From Methylorubrum populi (lineage in GTDB: Bacteria; Pseudomonadota; Alphaproteobacteria; Rhizobiales; Beijerinckiaceae), in NCBI GenBank assembly GCA_036946625.1, contig JAQIIU010000003.1, forward strand, positions 445,961 to 509,960: a DNA stretch of 64,000 nt, given 5' to 3'. Positions 17,226 through 26,914 of this stretch are shown here, in pieces (position 1 is the first letter of the stretch; each line of letters starts with the position of its first letter). The notes below the pieces were generated by a model. The model was not told the origin of the DNA. It saw nothing but the letters and a program-made list of their open reading frames with translations, and made no database searches. The translations under genes were made by a program, and so were the position numbers.

Positions 17226-17256
17226 GGCCCCGGGGCGCGTATGGCGTTCCGGGGCC
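17226..17256. terminator. Possible bidirectional hairpin between convergent genes
   Basis: GGCCCCGG at 17226 pairs with CCGGGGCC at 17249, a stem of 8 G-C pairs with a loop of about 15. It sits between two convergent stop codons. There is no T-tract, so intrinsic termination is only plausible. Confidence 0.4.
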
Positions 17257-17264
17257 CGATCGTG

Positions 17265-18554
<1,290 letters not shown>

Positions 18555-18759
18555 CGGGGTCCTCGGAGCGCCTCCGGATCGATCGCGGAGGTCGCCTTCA
18601 CGTCTCGGGCGCGCGGGCGCCGCTCGGTCGAAGGTGAGGTATAGGCGGTATCCGGCAAAAAGAAGAAGCGTGGCCGCACGCTCCGGCCCGCGCCCGGCGC
18701 ATCCGCCCGAAAAGCGATGGCGAGCCGGGCGGTCGAGCCAGGCGCTTGGCGCCGCCGCG

Positions 18760-18927
18760 CTAACGCTTCTCCGCCGGCGGTGCCCCATGGGTTGCCTTCG
18801 CGGCCGGCTCGGCCTCGGCGGCCGGCGCATCCTCCGCGCGGCCCCGGGCCTGCGCCTTGCGACGGCGCAGGTTGTCGCGCAGGGCCGCCCTGAGGCGGGC
18901 GGCGCGCTCCTCGTCCTTGGTCCCCAT
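18760..18927 (-). CDS. Small basic conserved-type protein, 55 residues
   Basis: [20 protein letters not shown], then [20 protein letters not shown], ending GAPPAEKR. It is a short Arg/Ala/Glu-rich, probably helical, cytoplasmic protein. Small proteins of this kind (MG/[23 protein letters not shown]) are found close to murA in many Rhizobiales, so it is likely real despite its size. It lies about 205 bp upstream of murA on the same strand. No function is known. Confidence 0.6.
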   Translation of the reverse strand: MGTKDEERAARLRAALRDNLRRRKAQARGRAEDAPAAEAEPAAKATHGAPPAEKR

Positions 18928-19493
18928 CGCCTGTCCCGAGACGGTCCCGCCCGATGCCGGGCGGCGCGGCCGTCATAGCCGCCATCGGAAGACGCGTAGC
19001 GCGGTTTCCGCGAGGCCGCCAGCCGGACACCGGCACGTCACGGGCGGCGCCATCCCGCCCGCGACCCATCGTCACCCGAGGCCCGGCCGGTCGACGGGCG
19101 GGCCCGCGATCCGGCCGAAGGTCGCCCGCAGAACGCACCCGCGCACCGCTGCGGATGCGGGCCGATCTCCCGGCGCGTGCGAGGCCGGGCGTTCGTTCGG
19201 GCCCGTGCAAAGCAGGAATGTCTCGAACTCACCTTGAACCAGTTCGAAAATACCTCCTATCTTGCGATCTCGACGGACCCGGCGGGAACCCCTGCCGGGA
19301 ACACTCGGCCCCGCGGCGAAGCAGGGCCCGCCGGCCGGTGACGCGCATCTCCCTGGGAGCTGAGCCTCGGGAGATCACCGCCCCGGCCGCGAACGGTTCG
19401 GCACCGCCCTTTCCGGGGCGGCGCCCGGGCCCGGATTCTCTCCCCGAGGCGTCCCGAGAAGAACGCCCGGCCAGCCGAAAGCGTCGAGGACGG
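18928..19493. other. Leader region upstream of hemA
   Basis: No convincing gene. The plus-strand hemA frame is open through it, but the translation is Arg/Pro-rich with no ALA-synthase similarity. It should contain the divergent promoters for hemA and the small minus-strand gene. The AT-richest part (about 19225-19262) carries an inverted repeat. Confidence 0.5.
19223..19247 (+). promoter_or_regulatory. Inverted repeat in the hemA leader, possible operator
   Basis: TCGAAC at 19223 and GTTCGA at 19242 form a perfect 6-bp dyad separated by 13 bases, in the only AT-rich part of the leader, about 250 bp upstream of the hemA start. It overlaps a TTGAAC that could serve as a -35 element. Regulator unknown; it does not match the FNR box TTGAT-N4-ATCAA. 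Confidence 0.25.
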
Positions 19494-20882
19494 ATGCCCG
19501 TGAACCTGATGCCCGTGAACGCTGCCGACAGCGCCTGCCCGCCCGACGAGTCGATCGTGGGTGGCGACGGCGGCGTGGACGAAGCCGGTGCAAGCAACGG
19601 CCGGGCCAGGTTCGAGCGGCCGGCGGCCCGCCCGCCCGGACCGCGCACGGATTACGACGGCCATTTCCGCGCCGCCCTCGACCGGCTGCACGGCGAGCGC
19701 CGCTACCGCGTCTTCGCCGACATCGAGCGGATCTCCGGCCGCTTTCCCCAGGCGACGTGGCGCCGCCCGGAGGGCGGCAGCCGCGAGATCACCGTGTGGT
19801 GTTCCAACGACTATCTCGGCATGGGCCAGCACCCGGAGGTAGTCGGCGCCCTGACCCAGACCGCCGCGCGCTGCGGCGTCGGCGCGGGCGGCACCCGCAA
19901 CATCGCCGGCAACAACTCGCCGCTGGTCGATCTGGAGTGCGAGCTCGCCGACCTGCACGGCAAGGAGGCGGGCCTCGTCTTCACCTCGGGCTACGTCTCG
20001 AACCAAGCCGGCATCTCGACCATCGCCAAGCTGATCCCGAACTGCCTGATCCTGTCGGACGCCTTCAACCACAATTCGATGATCGAGGGCGTGCGCCATT
20101 CCGGCTGCGAGAAACGCGTCTTCCGCCACAACGACCTCGACCATCTCGAACGACTGCTGGCCGAGGCCGGCGACCGGCCCAAGCTGATCGCCTTCGAGTC
20201 GGTCTACTCGATGGACGGCGACGTGGCGCCGATCGGCGCGATCTGCGACCTCGCCGACGCCTACGGCGCCATGACCTATCTCGACGAGGTGCACGCGGTC
20301 GGCCTCTATGGCGAGCGCGGTGCCGGCATCGCCGAGCGCGACGGCGTCATGCACCGGGTCGACGTGATCGAGGGCACGCTGGCCAAGGGCTTCGGCTGCG
20401 TCGGCGGCTACATCACCGGCTCGGCGACGCTGTGCGACGCGGTGCGCAGCCACGCGGCCGGCTTCATCTTCACCACCGCACTGCCGCCGGCCATCGCCGC
20501 CGCCGCCCGCGCCTCGGTGCGCTACCTCAAGCGCTCGAAGACCGAGCGCGAGGCGCACCAGCGGCAGGCGGCCCGCACCAAGGCGGCGCTGGAAGCCGCC
20601 GGCCTGCCGGTGCTCGCCACCGAGACCCACATCGTGCCGGTGATGGTGGGCGATGCCGAGCTGTGCAAGGCGGCGGCCGACCACCTGCTGGAGCGCCACG
20701 GCATCTACATCCAGCCGATCAACTATCCCACCGTCCCGCGCGGAACCGAGCGCCTGCGCATCACGCCCTCGCCCTTCCACGACGACGCCCGCATCGCCGC
20801 CCTGACCGCGGCCCTGATCGAGACCTGGGACACGCTCGACCTGCCGCGGGCCGGGACGGTGTTCGCGGCCGCCGCGGAGTAG
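19494..20882 (+). CDS. hemA: 5-Aminolevulinate synthase
   Basis: 462 residues. A PLP enzyme condensing glycine and succinyl-CoA to 5-aminolevulinate, the alphaproteobacterial (C4) entry to haem, vitamin B12 and bacteriochlorophyll. Visible: [81 protein letters not shown] (PLP-binding Asp/His), the Schiff-base lysine in [15 protein letters not shown], and [18 protein letters not shown]. About 50 N-terminal residues before the conserved part are low-complexity and the true start may be slightly later. The [13 protein letters not shown] and C-terminal motifs favour ALA synthase over 2-amino-3-ketobutyrate ligase. Confidence 0.93.
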   Translation: MPVNLMPVNAADSACPPDESIVGGDGGVDEAGASNGRARFERPAARPPGPRTDYDGHFRAALDRLHGERRYRVFADIERISGRFPQATWRRPEGGSREITVWCSNDYLGMGQHPEVVGALTQTAARCGVGAGGTRNIAGNNSPLVDLECELADLHGKEAGLVFTSGYVSNQAGISTIAKLIPNCLILSDAFNHNSMIEGVRHSGCEKRVFRHNDLDHLERLLAEAGDRPKLIAFESVYSMDGDVAPIGAICDLADAYGAMTYLDEVHAVGLYGERGAGIAERDGVMHRVDVIEGTLAKGFGCVGGYITGSATLCDAVRSHAAGFIFTTALPPAIAAAARASVRYLKRSKTEREAHQRQAARTKAALEAAGLPVLATETHIVPVMVGDAELCKAAADHLLERHGIYIQPINYPTVPRGTERLRITPSPFHDDARIAALTAALIETWDTLDLPRAGTVFAAAAE

Positions 20883-20918
20883 GCTTCCCGAAGGCCGCGG
20901 CGTCGCTGCACTGCCCGC

Positions 20919-21148
20919 ATGGCCCCGGCCTTCGATCGCACCCGCCTCCTCGAGGCTCTCGAACGGCTCGGCGCGGATCTTTCCGCGCGGGGGCTGTTCG
21001 TGGAACGGGCGGTCTACGGCGGCGGGGCGCTGATGCTGCAATTCGCATGGCGGCGCGGCACGCGCCGTACGTCTCGATCTACGGCGAGACGCCGCCGGAC
21101 GAGGCGCGCCTGCGCTTCCGCTCCGTCCTCGCGGACGCGCCGCGATGA
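20919..21148 (+). pseudogene. Nucleotidyltransferase-like gene with internal deletion and frameshift
   Basis: The first 45 codons encode LLEALERLGADLSARGLFVE and VYGGGALMLQFAWRR, the N-terminal part of a MNT-fold nucleotidyltransferase (like DUF6036/AbiEii-type proteins). The catalytic region that should follow (a DVD-type motif) is missing. From about 21048 a different frame encodes RHAPYVSIYGETPPDEARLR and ADAPR, which looks like the C-terminal end of the same protein. The simplest reading is an internal deletion of around 100 codons plus a frame change near 21045-21065. The stop (TGA) still overlaps the ATG of the next gene. Confidence 0.6.
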
Positions 21149-21612
21149 GGCGCGCCTCCTTGCGCGCGGTGGTCGAGCGGGCCCGCGCGGACGGCGACTG
21201 GGATCACCACCTGCAGAATTTCCTCGACGCCTTCTATGCCCTCGACGGCGACGTGACGGCGCAGGGGGCGATGATCGCCGAGGATCCCGGCTTTCTCGGC
21301 CGGGCGCGGCCCGATGCCTTCCTCGGCGGGGTCGGCGAGTATCTCGCCCGGCGCTGGCGGCTGCCGTGCATCCCTCCTTGGGTGCGGCACGCGGGACGCT
21401 ATCTCGACACGGCGATGTTCGTGCCCGACGAGCGCAACCTGCGCCGTTACCTGCTCTGCGTCAGCCCGGTCTCGTTCCGCCCGCGCCTGATCTTCACCGG
21501 GCCGGACCCGCTCCAGCGCGCCCGCTTTCCCTATCATCGCGGCGTGATCCGGATGCCGCTGACGTTCCCGGAGGGGCCGCAGGCCGCGGCCCCGTTCGCG
21601 CCGAAGACCTGA
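21145..21612 (+). CDS. Hypothetical protein coupled to the nucleotidyltransferase remnant
   Basis: 155 residues, intact. Begins MRRASLRAVVERARADGDWD and continues NFLDAFYALDGDVTAQGAMI, EYLARRWRLPCIPPW, and RYLLCVSPVSFRPRLIFTG. No family is recognised with certainty; it looks like a soluble helical protein. Its start codon overlaps the stop of the broken nucleotidyltransferase (ATGA), so the pair was once translationally coupled and probably worked as a two-gene unit. Because the reading frame is intact, either the deletion is recent or this protein has its own role. Confidence 0.62.
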   Translation: MRRASLRAVVERARADGDWDHHLQNFLDAFYALDGDVTAQGAMIAEDPGFLGRARPDAFLGGVGEYLARRWRLPCIPPWVRHAGRYLDTAMFVPDERNLRRYLLCVSPVSFRPRLIFTGPDPLQRARFPYHRGVIRMPLTFPEGPQAAAPFAPKT

Positions 21613-21619
21613 GCGGGGT

Positions 21620-22162
21620 TCAGCGCCGCTTGACCTCGTTCCCCCAGCCATGCGCCGCGGCGGCCTTCTCGATCTTCTCCTTGAGCTGCGGCATCAGCGT
21701 GCCCATCCATTGCTGCATGCCCGTCAGCATGGCTTGGCTCAGTTGCGGCTGCGCCTTGACGAGGTTCTTGCCCGCCGGCGTTGCGTAGAAGGCCGCCACC
21801 GCCTTCAGATCCTCCTTCGAGAGGACCGAGGCGAAGGTCAGGGCCTGGATCGCCAGAAGGTCGTCGTAGTTCTCGGAGAGCGTGGGCAGGACGACCTCGT
21901 CCACCATCACCTGGGCCTTCCTCGGGTCTGTCAGGCCCATCTGCTGCATCACCCCGGCCATCGGCGCCTTCATTGCCGCGATCACCGCGGCCCGGTCCCC
22001 CTGCGCGGCGGCGACGACCTCGCGGGCGGCGGCCAGACGCTCCGGATCGGCGGTGCCGGTCGGCACGGCGGGTTTCGCGGGGACCTGCGCCGAGGCAGGC
22101 GCCGGAATCGGCCCTCCGAGCAGCCCGAGACAGAGGGACCCGTACAGCACGACCGTTCGCAT
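21620..22162 (-). CDS. DUF2059 domain-containing periplasmic protein
   Basis: 180 residues. Signal peptide (VVLYGSLCLGLLGGPIPAPASAQ), Pro-rich spacer, then a DUF2059 helical domain: VMVDEVVLPTLSENYDDLLA, SVLSKEDLKAVAAFYATPAG and AGKNLVKAQPQLSQAML. The function of DUF2059 proteins is unknown. It is convergent with the coupled hypothetical gene (8 bp between the stops). Confidence 0.85.
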   Translation of the reverse strand: MRTVVLYGSLCLGLLGGPIPAPASAQVPAKPAVPTGTADPERLAAAREVVAAAQGDRAAVIAAMKAPMAGVMQQMGLTDPRKAQVMVDEVVLPTLSENYDDLLAIQALTFASVLSKEDLKAVAAFYATPAGKNLVKAQPQLSQAMLTGMQQWMGTLMPQLKEKIEKAAAAHGWGNEVKRR

Positions 22163-22216
22163 GATTCGCCTTTCCCCTTGGTTGAGGAGCCAAGAGGCGG
22201 CACGCAGGCCGGGATG

Positions 22217-22948
22217 TCAAAGCGTGACGACGAGCCCGTCCTCCGCCGCGATGTAGCCGTCCGGCGGGTGGGCGATCATCTCCGGGCTCATATGGGTGAG
22301 CATCAGGCGCTTCGGGCCGATCTCGGGCAGGCGCCGCTTCAGCGTCGCCCAGTCGAGGTGGAACTTCACCGGCCGTTCCACGGTGTAGCCCTCGGCGATC
22401 ATCAGGTCCGCCCCGCGCCCGGCCGCGACGATCGCCTCCACCCACTCGGTGTCGCCGGTATAGCTCACCACCCGGCCGCCGGCCTCGATCCGCAGGGCGT
22501 GCGCGGGCGCGCCGGACGGGTGGCGCATGGTGAAGGCGGTGGCGGTGACGCCCGCGGCCCCGACCGGACGCCCGGCCTCCATCTCCACGACCTCGACGGA
22601 GAAGCGCCGCCCGGCGGTGCCGGAGCCGGGAAACAGCACCTCCATCGCCGCCGGCAGGCGCTCGGCGGTGCCCGGTGGGCCGACCACGGTGAGCGGGTCG
22701 GTGCGCCCGCTGACGAGTTGCCCGTCGAGGATCAGCCAGGGCAGGCCGCCGAAATGGTCGCCGTGGAGATGGGTGAGGAACACCGTGCGGATGCGGTTCG
22801 GCTCGACGCCGAAGCGGCGGATCGCGATCAGCGAGGAGGCGCCGCAATCGATCAGGAAGGCGCCCTCCGGTCCCTCGACGTGGAAGCAGGTGTTGAAGCG
22901 TCCGCCCGAGCCGAAGGCGTCGCCGCAGCCGAGAACCTGGAGCCGCAT
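22217..22948 (-). CDS. MBL-fold metal-dependent hydrolase (RNase Z-like)
   Basis: 243 residues with the metallo-beta-lactamase fold: MRLQVLGCGDAFGSGGRFNT, the metal motif THLHGDHFGGLPW (HxHxDH), VVSYTGDTEWVEAIV with the bridging Asp, and a C-terminal LTHMSPEMIAHPP. The layout resembles RNase Z / phosphodiesterase-type MBL proteins, but it lacks the flexible exosite arm of RNase Z, so a small-molecule or nucleotide hydrolase is more likely. The start at 22948 coincides with the fold; an upstream in-frame start at 23005 is possible. Confidence 0.82.
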   Translation of the reverse strand: MRLQVLGCGDAFGSGGRFNTCFHVEGPEGAFLIDCGASSLIAIRRFGVEPNRIRTVFLTHLHGDHFGGLPWLILDGQLVSGRTDPLTVVGPPGTAERLPAAMEVLFPGSGTAGRRFSVEVVEMEAGRPVGAAGVTATAFTMRHPSGAPAHALRIEAGGRVVSYTGDTEWVEAIVAAGRGADLMIAEGYTVERPVKFHLDWATLKRRLPEIGPKRLMLTHMSPEMIAHPPDGYIAAEDGLVVTL

Positions 22949-23103
22949 CGGTCCCTCCTCGTTTCGTACCGGGACGGGATCTCGGTCGCCGATGTCCGGC
23001 GGCAACCGCCGGGACAGGCCTTTTTCCCGTGCGATGGCCCGCCCTGGCGATGACCCGCTGGAACAGCGAATTGGACCTCAAGGATGAAGTCCAGGCCGAC
23101 TAA

Positions 23104-23224
23104 GAGCCTGTTCGACCGGCCGCCGTGTCTTCGTCAGGCCACGGCAAGGCGAGAGGAAAGCCCTACTCCCATCTCGACCCTCAGGATGAGGGTCGAGATG
23201 GGAGTACCGCAGTCAAACAGGCTC
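23104..23224 (-). mobile_element. MITE, family A, inverted copy with internal deletion
   Basis: 121 bp, in the opposite orientation to the copies at 2987 and 25496. Both ends are conserved (GAGCCTGTTCGACCGGCCG; GCAGTCAAACAGGCTC) and TAA flanks both sides as a TNA target duplication, but about 95 bp of the centre are missing. Confidence 0.72.
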
Positions 23225-23227
23225 TAA

Positions 23228-23403
23228 GAGATTGTTTGATCAGGGCCGTCCGATCTGCAACATCATCCTGAGTGCCGCGAAGCGACTTCGAGGGGTCCTA
23301 CCGTTCTCGCACGGATCCCTGGAGCATCCTTCGAAGCCTCCGCTGCGCTCCGGCCCCTCCGGGGGAGGGAAGGCTGGTCGGATGTCCCCGGTCAAACGAC
23401 CTC
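23228..23403. mobile_element. Diverged MITE related to family A, adjacent to the previous copy
   Basis: 176 bp with ends GAGATTGTTTGA and TCAAACGACCTC. Internally it shares the GTGCCGCGAAGCGACTTCGA and CCTCCGCTGCGCTCCGG segments of the full-length copies. It starts just after the TAA that flanks the preceding element, so the two are head-to-tail neighbours. Confidence 0.5.
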
Positions 23404-23618
23404 CGAAAGGGCCGACCTCGGTGCACTACGGGCGGAACCGGCCGGGCGGCGGCTCCACTGCGTCAGTCGCCACGTCCGTGAGCGGCCGCTCTTCCCCTCC
23501 CTGCATGGAGCAGGCACGGCCAACTCGCCACTGGCAAGAAACCGCTCTATAAGCCCGGCTTCGCGCGAGGCGGGAGGGCCCGCGCGCATCACCCGGTGGG
23601 GTGAGCGGAGAGAAGATC

Positions 23619-25001
23619 ATGGCCGAGCGGTGGACCCCGAAAACCTGGCGCAACCTGCCGATCCAGCAGGTCCCGTCCTATCCGGACGCGTCCGCGCTCC
23701 AGGCCGTCGAGGCGCAGCTCGCGAGCTTTCCGCCGCTGGTTTTTGCAGGTGAGGCCCGCAAGCTGAAGGCCGCGCTGGCGCGCGTGTCGACGGGCCAAGC
23801 CTTCCTGCTCCAGGGCGGCGATTGCGCCGAGAGCTTCGACGAGCACTCGGCCGACAACATCCGCGACTTCTTCCGCGTCTTCCTGCAGATGGCGATGGTG
23901 CTCACCTTCGCGGGCGGCTCGCCCGTGGTGAAGGTCGGCCGCATCGCCGGGCAGTTCGCCAAGCCGCGCTCCTCGCCGACCGAGACGCTCGACGGCGTGT
24001 CGCTGCCGAGCTACCGCGGCGACATCATCAACGGCCTGACCTTCACCGACGAGGCCCGGATCCCCGATCCGAAGCGCCAGCTCGAAGCCTACCGGCAGTC
24101 GGCGGCGACGCTCAACCTGCTGCGCGCCTTCGCCACCGGCGGCTACGCCAACCTCGAGAACGCGCATCGCTGGATGCTGGGTTTCGTGAAGGATTCGCCC
24201 CAATCCTCGCGCTACCGCGACGTGGCCGAGCGGATGTCGGACGCGCTCGACTTCATGCGCGCCATCGGCATCAACCCGGAGACGCACCAGGAGGTCCGCA
24301 CCACGGACTTCTACACCAGCCACGAGGCGCTGCTGCTCGGCTACGAGGAGTCGCTGACCCGCGTCGATTCGACGAGCGGCGACTGGTACGCCACCTCCGG
24401 CCACATGCTCTGGATCGGCGACCGCACCCGCCAGCCGGACCACGCCCACGTGGAATACGCCCGCGGCATCAGGAACCCGATCGGCCTGAAATGCGGGCCC
24501 TCGACCACCGCCGAGGGGCTGATCCGCCTGATCGATCTGCTCAATCCGGAGAACGAGGCCGGACGTCTCAGCCTGATCTGCCGCTTCGGCGCGGACAAGG
24601 TCGGCGACCACCTGCCGGGGCTGATCCGCACGGTGCGGCGCGAGGGCCGCACCGTCGTGTGGGTCTGCGATCCGATGCACGGCAACACCGTCGCCGCCGG
24701 CCGCTACAAGACCCGGCCGTTCGAGCGGGTGATGCAGGAGATCGAGGGCTTCTTCGGCGTCCACCGCGCCGAGGGGACGATCGCCGGCGGCATCCATCTG
24801 GAGATGACCGGCAAGGACGTCACCGAGTGCACCGGCGGCGCCCGGGCGCTGACGGCCGACGACCTTCAGGACCGCTACCACACCTATTGCGATCCGCGCC
24901 TCAACGCGGAGCAGGCGCTGGAGGTGGCCTTCCTGACCGCCGAACTGGTCAAGCGCGAGCGCGCCGAGATCGAGCGCCCGCGCCTCGACGCGGCGGAGTA
25001 G
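23619..25001 (+). CDS. 3-Deoxy-7-phosphoheptulonate synthase, class II
   Basis: 460 residues. Class II (plant-type) DAHP synthase, the first step of the shikimate pathway: PEP plus erythrose-4-phosphate to DAHP. Visible: [19 protein letters not shown], the metal cysteine in [54 protein letters not shown] (substrate Arg/Lys), [13 protein letters not shown], and [17 protein letters not shown]. The length is typical of bacterial class II enzymes. The ATG at 23619 follows GGAGAGAAG; a GTG at 23601 is also in frame. A terminator-like hairpin follows at 25030. Confidence 0.95.
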   Translation: MAERWTPKTWRNLPIQQVPSYPDASALQAVEAQLASFPPLVFAGEARKLKAALARVSTGQAFLLQGGDCAESFDEHSADNIRDFFRVFLQMAMVLTFAGGSPVVKVGRIAGQFAKPRSSPTETLDGVSLPSYRGDIINGLTFTDEARIPDPKRQLEAYRQSAATLNLLRAFATGGYANLENAHRWMLGFVKDSPQSSRYRDVAERMSDALDFMRAIGINPETHQEVRTTDFYTSHEALLLGYEESLTRVDSTSGDWYATSGHMLWIGDRTRQPDHAHVEYARGIRNPIGLKCGPSTTAEGLIRLIDLLNPENEAGRLSLICRFGADKVGDHLPGLIRTVRREGRTVVWVCDPMHGNTVAAGRYKTRPFERVMQEIEGFFGVHRAEGTIAGGIHLEMTGKDVTECTGGARALTADDLQDRYHTYCDPRLNAEQALEVAFLTAELVKRERAEIERPRLDAAE

Positions 25002-25029
25002 GCGCGGACCGAGCGCAGGGCCGATTCGG

Positions 25030-25065
25030 GGGCGGGGTGATCCGGCGGGGTCGCCCCGCCCTTTT
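25030..25065 (+). terminator. Intrinsic terminator after DAHP synthase
   Basis: GGGCGGGG at 25030 pairs with CCCCGCCC at 25054; a TTTT run follows directly. Confidence 0.65.
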
Positions 25066-25206
25066 CACAGGATCGGGGAAACGCCGCCCACCGCTTCCCG
25101 CAGCCGACGAAATCGTCGGCGAAGCACCACATCGGCGCGCGTCAAGAATGTTTCTCGCGCCCGAGCTTGGTTATCGTCCTCTCGTGCGATCGGCTTCGGA
25201 GGCGGC

Positions 25207-25419
25207 ATGGCGGTATCGGCAACCAGGAAGAGTTCTCGGATCCGCAGCCTCTGGCCGATCCGGAATCCGGGAGCGCCGTCCGCGGCCCCGTCTTCGCTGG
25301 GGTCATCGGTCGAACGCCGCCCGGTCGGGCTCGAGGCGCGCTTGCCCCCGCACAGCCTCACCGCCCACGAACTCATCGCCATGGCCCGCGCCGCCCGCAC
25401 GCGCCGCCTCGATCCCTGA
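25207..25419 (+). CDS. Doubtful small basic ORF, 70 residues
   Basis: MAVSATRKSSRIRSLWPIRN, ending with LTAHELIAMARAARTRRLDP. It is Arg/Ser/Pro-rich with no recognised family. The C-terminal LIAMARAARTRR could be a helix. There is no strong ribosome site and it lies in a repeat-rich gap, so it may be a chance open frame. Confidence 0.25.
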   Translation: MAVSATRKSSRIRSLWPIRNPGAPSAAPSSLGSSVERRPVGLEARLPPHSLTAHELIAMARAARTRRLDP

Positions 25420-25495
25420 AGCCTCGGCGTGCCTCGCGCAGGGTCCCCGATCGCCGACGACGCTCGCTCCAGCCGCACCGGGCGTCTTTCTTTGA

Positions 25496-25710
25496 GAGCC
25501 TGTTACTGCGGTGATCCCATCTCGCCCCTCATCCTGAGGTGCCGCGTGAGCGGCCTCGAAGGGTGCTCCAGGAATCGCGCGGGATCTGGAGCACCCTTCG
25601 AGGCTTCCGCTGCGCTCCGGCACCTCAGGATGAGGGTCGAGATGGGAGTAGGGCTTTCCTCTCGCCTTGCCGTGGCCTGACGAAGACACGTCGGCCGGTC
25701 GAACAGGCTC
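25496..25710 (+). mobile_element. MITE, family A, full-length copy 2
   Basis: 215 bp, nearly identical in length and layout to 2987-3202, with ends GAGCCTGTTACTGCGG and CCGGTCGAACAGGCTC and the same large inner inverted repeat (CCTCATCCTGAGGTGCCG and its partner near 25618). Flanks are TGA on the left and TCA on the right, so the TNA duplication is not perfect. Confidence 0.7.
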
Positions 25711-25728
25711 TCAGACCCAGGGCTCCGA

Positions 25729-25850
25729 ACGCGGGGAACGGGTTTTGACCCGTGCTCCTCTTGCACTTGTCTCTTGCACTTGCTTGCCCTTGCCCGTCGT
25801 TCCGGGCTCGCCTGCGGCGCCCCGGAACGACGACGGAGGGGGCGGACCTG
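25729..25850. repeat. Interspersed repeat family E (GTCATTCCGG type), copy 1
   Basis: Contains GTCGTTCCGGGCTCGCCTGC then GGCGCCCCGGAACGACGACGG, an imperfect inverted repeat. The same core with the same flanks (GGCTCCGAAC before, GCGGA and CGAACG after) is at about 36515-36665, and a degenerate copy at about 2690-2960. Confidence 0.5.
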
Positions 25851-26018
25851 CAACCTGAACGCTTGCTGATCGAGTGCCTCACGAAACGCCCGGTCACCGG
25901 TCGTTTCCCTTCGGGCGCGTCGGCGCAGCGGGCGTTTTGTTGAGGGACACTCGACCCGGGTTCGCAGCCTCGTTCTCGTTCCGGCCCCGAGAGCACACCT
26001 GTCGTGCGACCGGGATGC

Positions 26019-26564
26019 CTACTGCACCAGGGCGAGCCGCGTGCGCGTCTCCGCGCCGCCGGTGCGGATCGGCGGCTCGGAATGGCCGGCGAAGAAATCC
26101 TCGATCATCTCCCGCAGCACTTCGGCGAGGTCGGCGCCGCGGTCCGCCTCGACATGCACGTCGTTGCCGACCGAGCGGCCGAGGCCCGGCGCGGCGCTGC
26201 TCGCCAGGGCGACGAGCCGCTCGTTGTACTCCGCCCCGAGCCCCGTCACCGCGATGAAGTTCCGCCCGCCCAGCACGGGACCGTACTTCACGCTGATCCG
26301 CAATTCCTGATCGGCACCGTTGTGCAGGCCGGCGGTGAAGCCGACGAAATCGTCGCGGTCCACCTCCGGGGCGGAGCAGACGATCCGGCCGTGCTCGATC
26401 CCGTCCTCCTCCAGCACCTCCGCCATCAGGCTCAACGCCTCGGTGACCGGTGCGAGCGCCCGGGCGCCGTCCTCCAAGAGCCTGGCCCGGACCCGGTTCT
26501 TCCGCGCATCGGCGGCGCGCAGGCGCGCTCGGAAGCGGTTCTTGATGTCGAAGGGGTTCGTCAT
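26019..26564 (-). CDS. Hypothetical protein with long N-terminal helix
   Basis: 181 residues. Begins MTNPFDIKNRFRARLRAADA, an Arg-rich amphipathic helix, followed by a compact domain with EALSLMAEVLEEDGIEHGRI, VDRDDFVGFTAGLHNG, NFIAVTGLGAEYNERLVAL and a C-terminal LREMIEDFFAGHSEPPIRTG. There is no signal peptide or membrane segment. I do not recognise the family. Its promoter should lie in the AT-richer divergent region shared with yicC. Confidence 0.65.
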   Translation of the reverse strand: MTNPFDIKNRFRARLRAADARKNRVRARLLEDGARALAPVTEALSLMAEVLEEDGIEHGRIVCSAPEVDRDDFVGFTAGLHNGADQELRISVKYGPVLGGRNFIAVTGLGAEYNERLVALASSAAPGLGRSVGNDVHVEADRGADLAEVLREMIEDFFAGHSEPPIRTGGAETRTRLALVQ

Positions 26565-26914
26565 GGATGGGCCCCGCTCGAATGTCAGGTGTCCTATGAT
26601 CGATTCGGAAGTTAGGCACACGACCAATAAGCGTCAAGATGATGCACAGTATTCGTGCCTGCTTCCAGGCTAAGCGACTGCACTTTTCTGCGGCCTGCCT
26701 ATTTCGTATGCAGAACTGAGCGTCCCGGTCTTTGCTGCACCGCACCGGTCTTCTCCGGCTCCGTGCCGCGGGGATCGCGTCCGAACCCCTGCCCGGGACC
26801 TCACGCCGAACCTGCATTGCGCTCGTTCTCGGAAAGCGCGTATCCGAAAACCGGTCTTGCCCGGCGCGTTCCGTGCGGCGGAACGATGGTCCGGATCGGG
26901 CGGCGCAAGGGGCG
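26565..26914. other. Divergent intergenic region between the hypothetical gene and yicC
   Basis: No gene. The AT-richer part at about 26580-26720 is the likely site of both promoters; no specific operator stands out. Confidence 0.4.

Larger units (their letters stand above)
22949..23618. other. Repeat-rich intergenic region
   Basis: No gene. It contains a short inverted MITE copy (23104-23224) and, immediately beside it, a diverged relative (23228-23403). The rest (about 23410-23618) is the leader of the DAHP synthase gene; the ribosome site GGAGAGAAG lies directly before the ATG at 23619. Confidence 0.6.
25002..26018. other. Intergenic region with terminator, MITE and repeat
   Basis: About 1 kb without a secure gene. 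It contains a terminator (25030-25065), a doubtful 70-codon frame (25207-25419), a full-length MITE (25496-25710) and a GTCATTCCGG-type repeat (25729-25850). The final part (25870-25990) contains only short inverted repeats. Confidence 0.6.

Noticed and set aside
18954-19493. N-terminal extension of hemA to 18954
   Set aside because: Arg/Pro-rich, no similarity to ALA synthase, and covers the likely promoter region.
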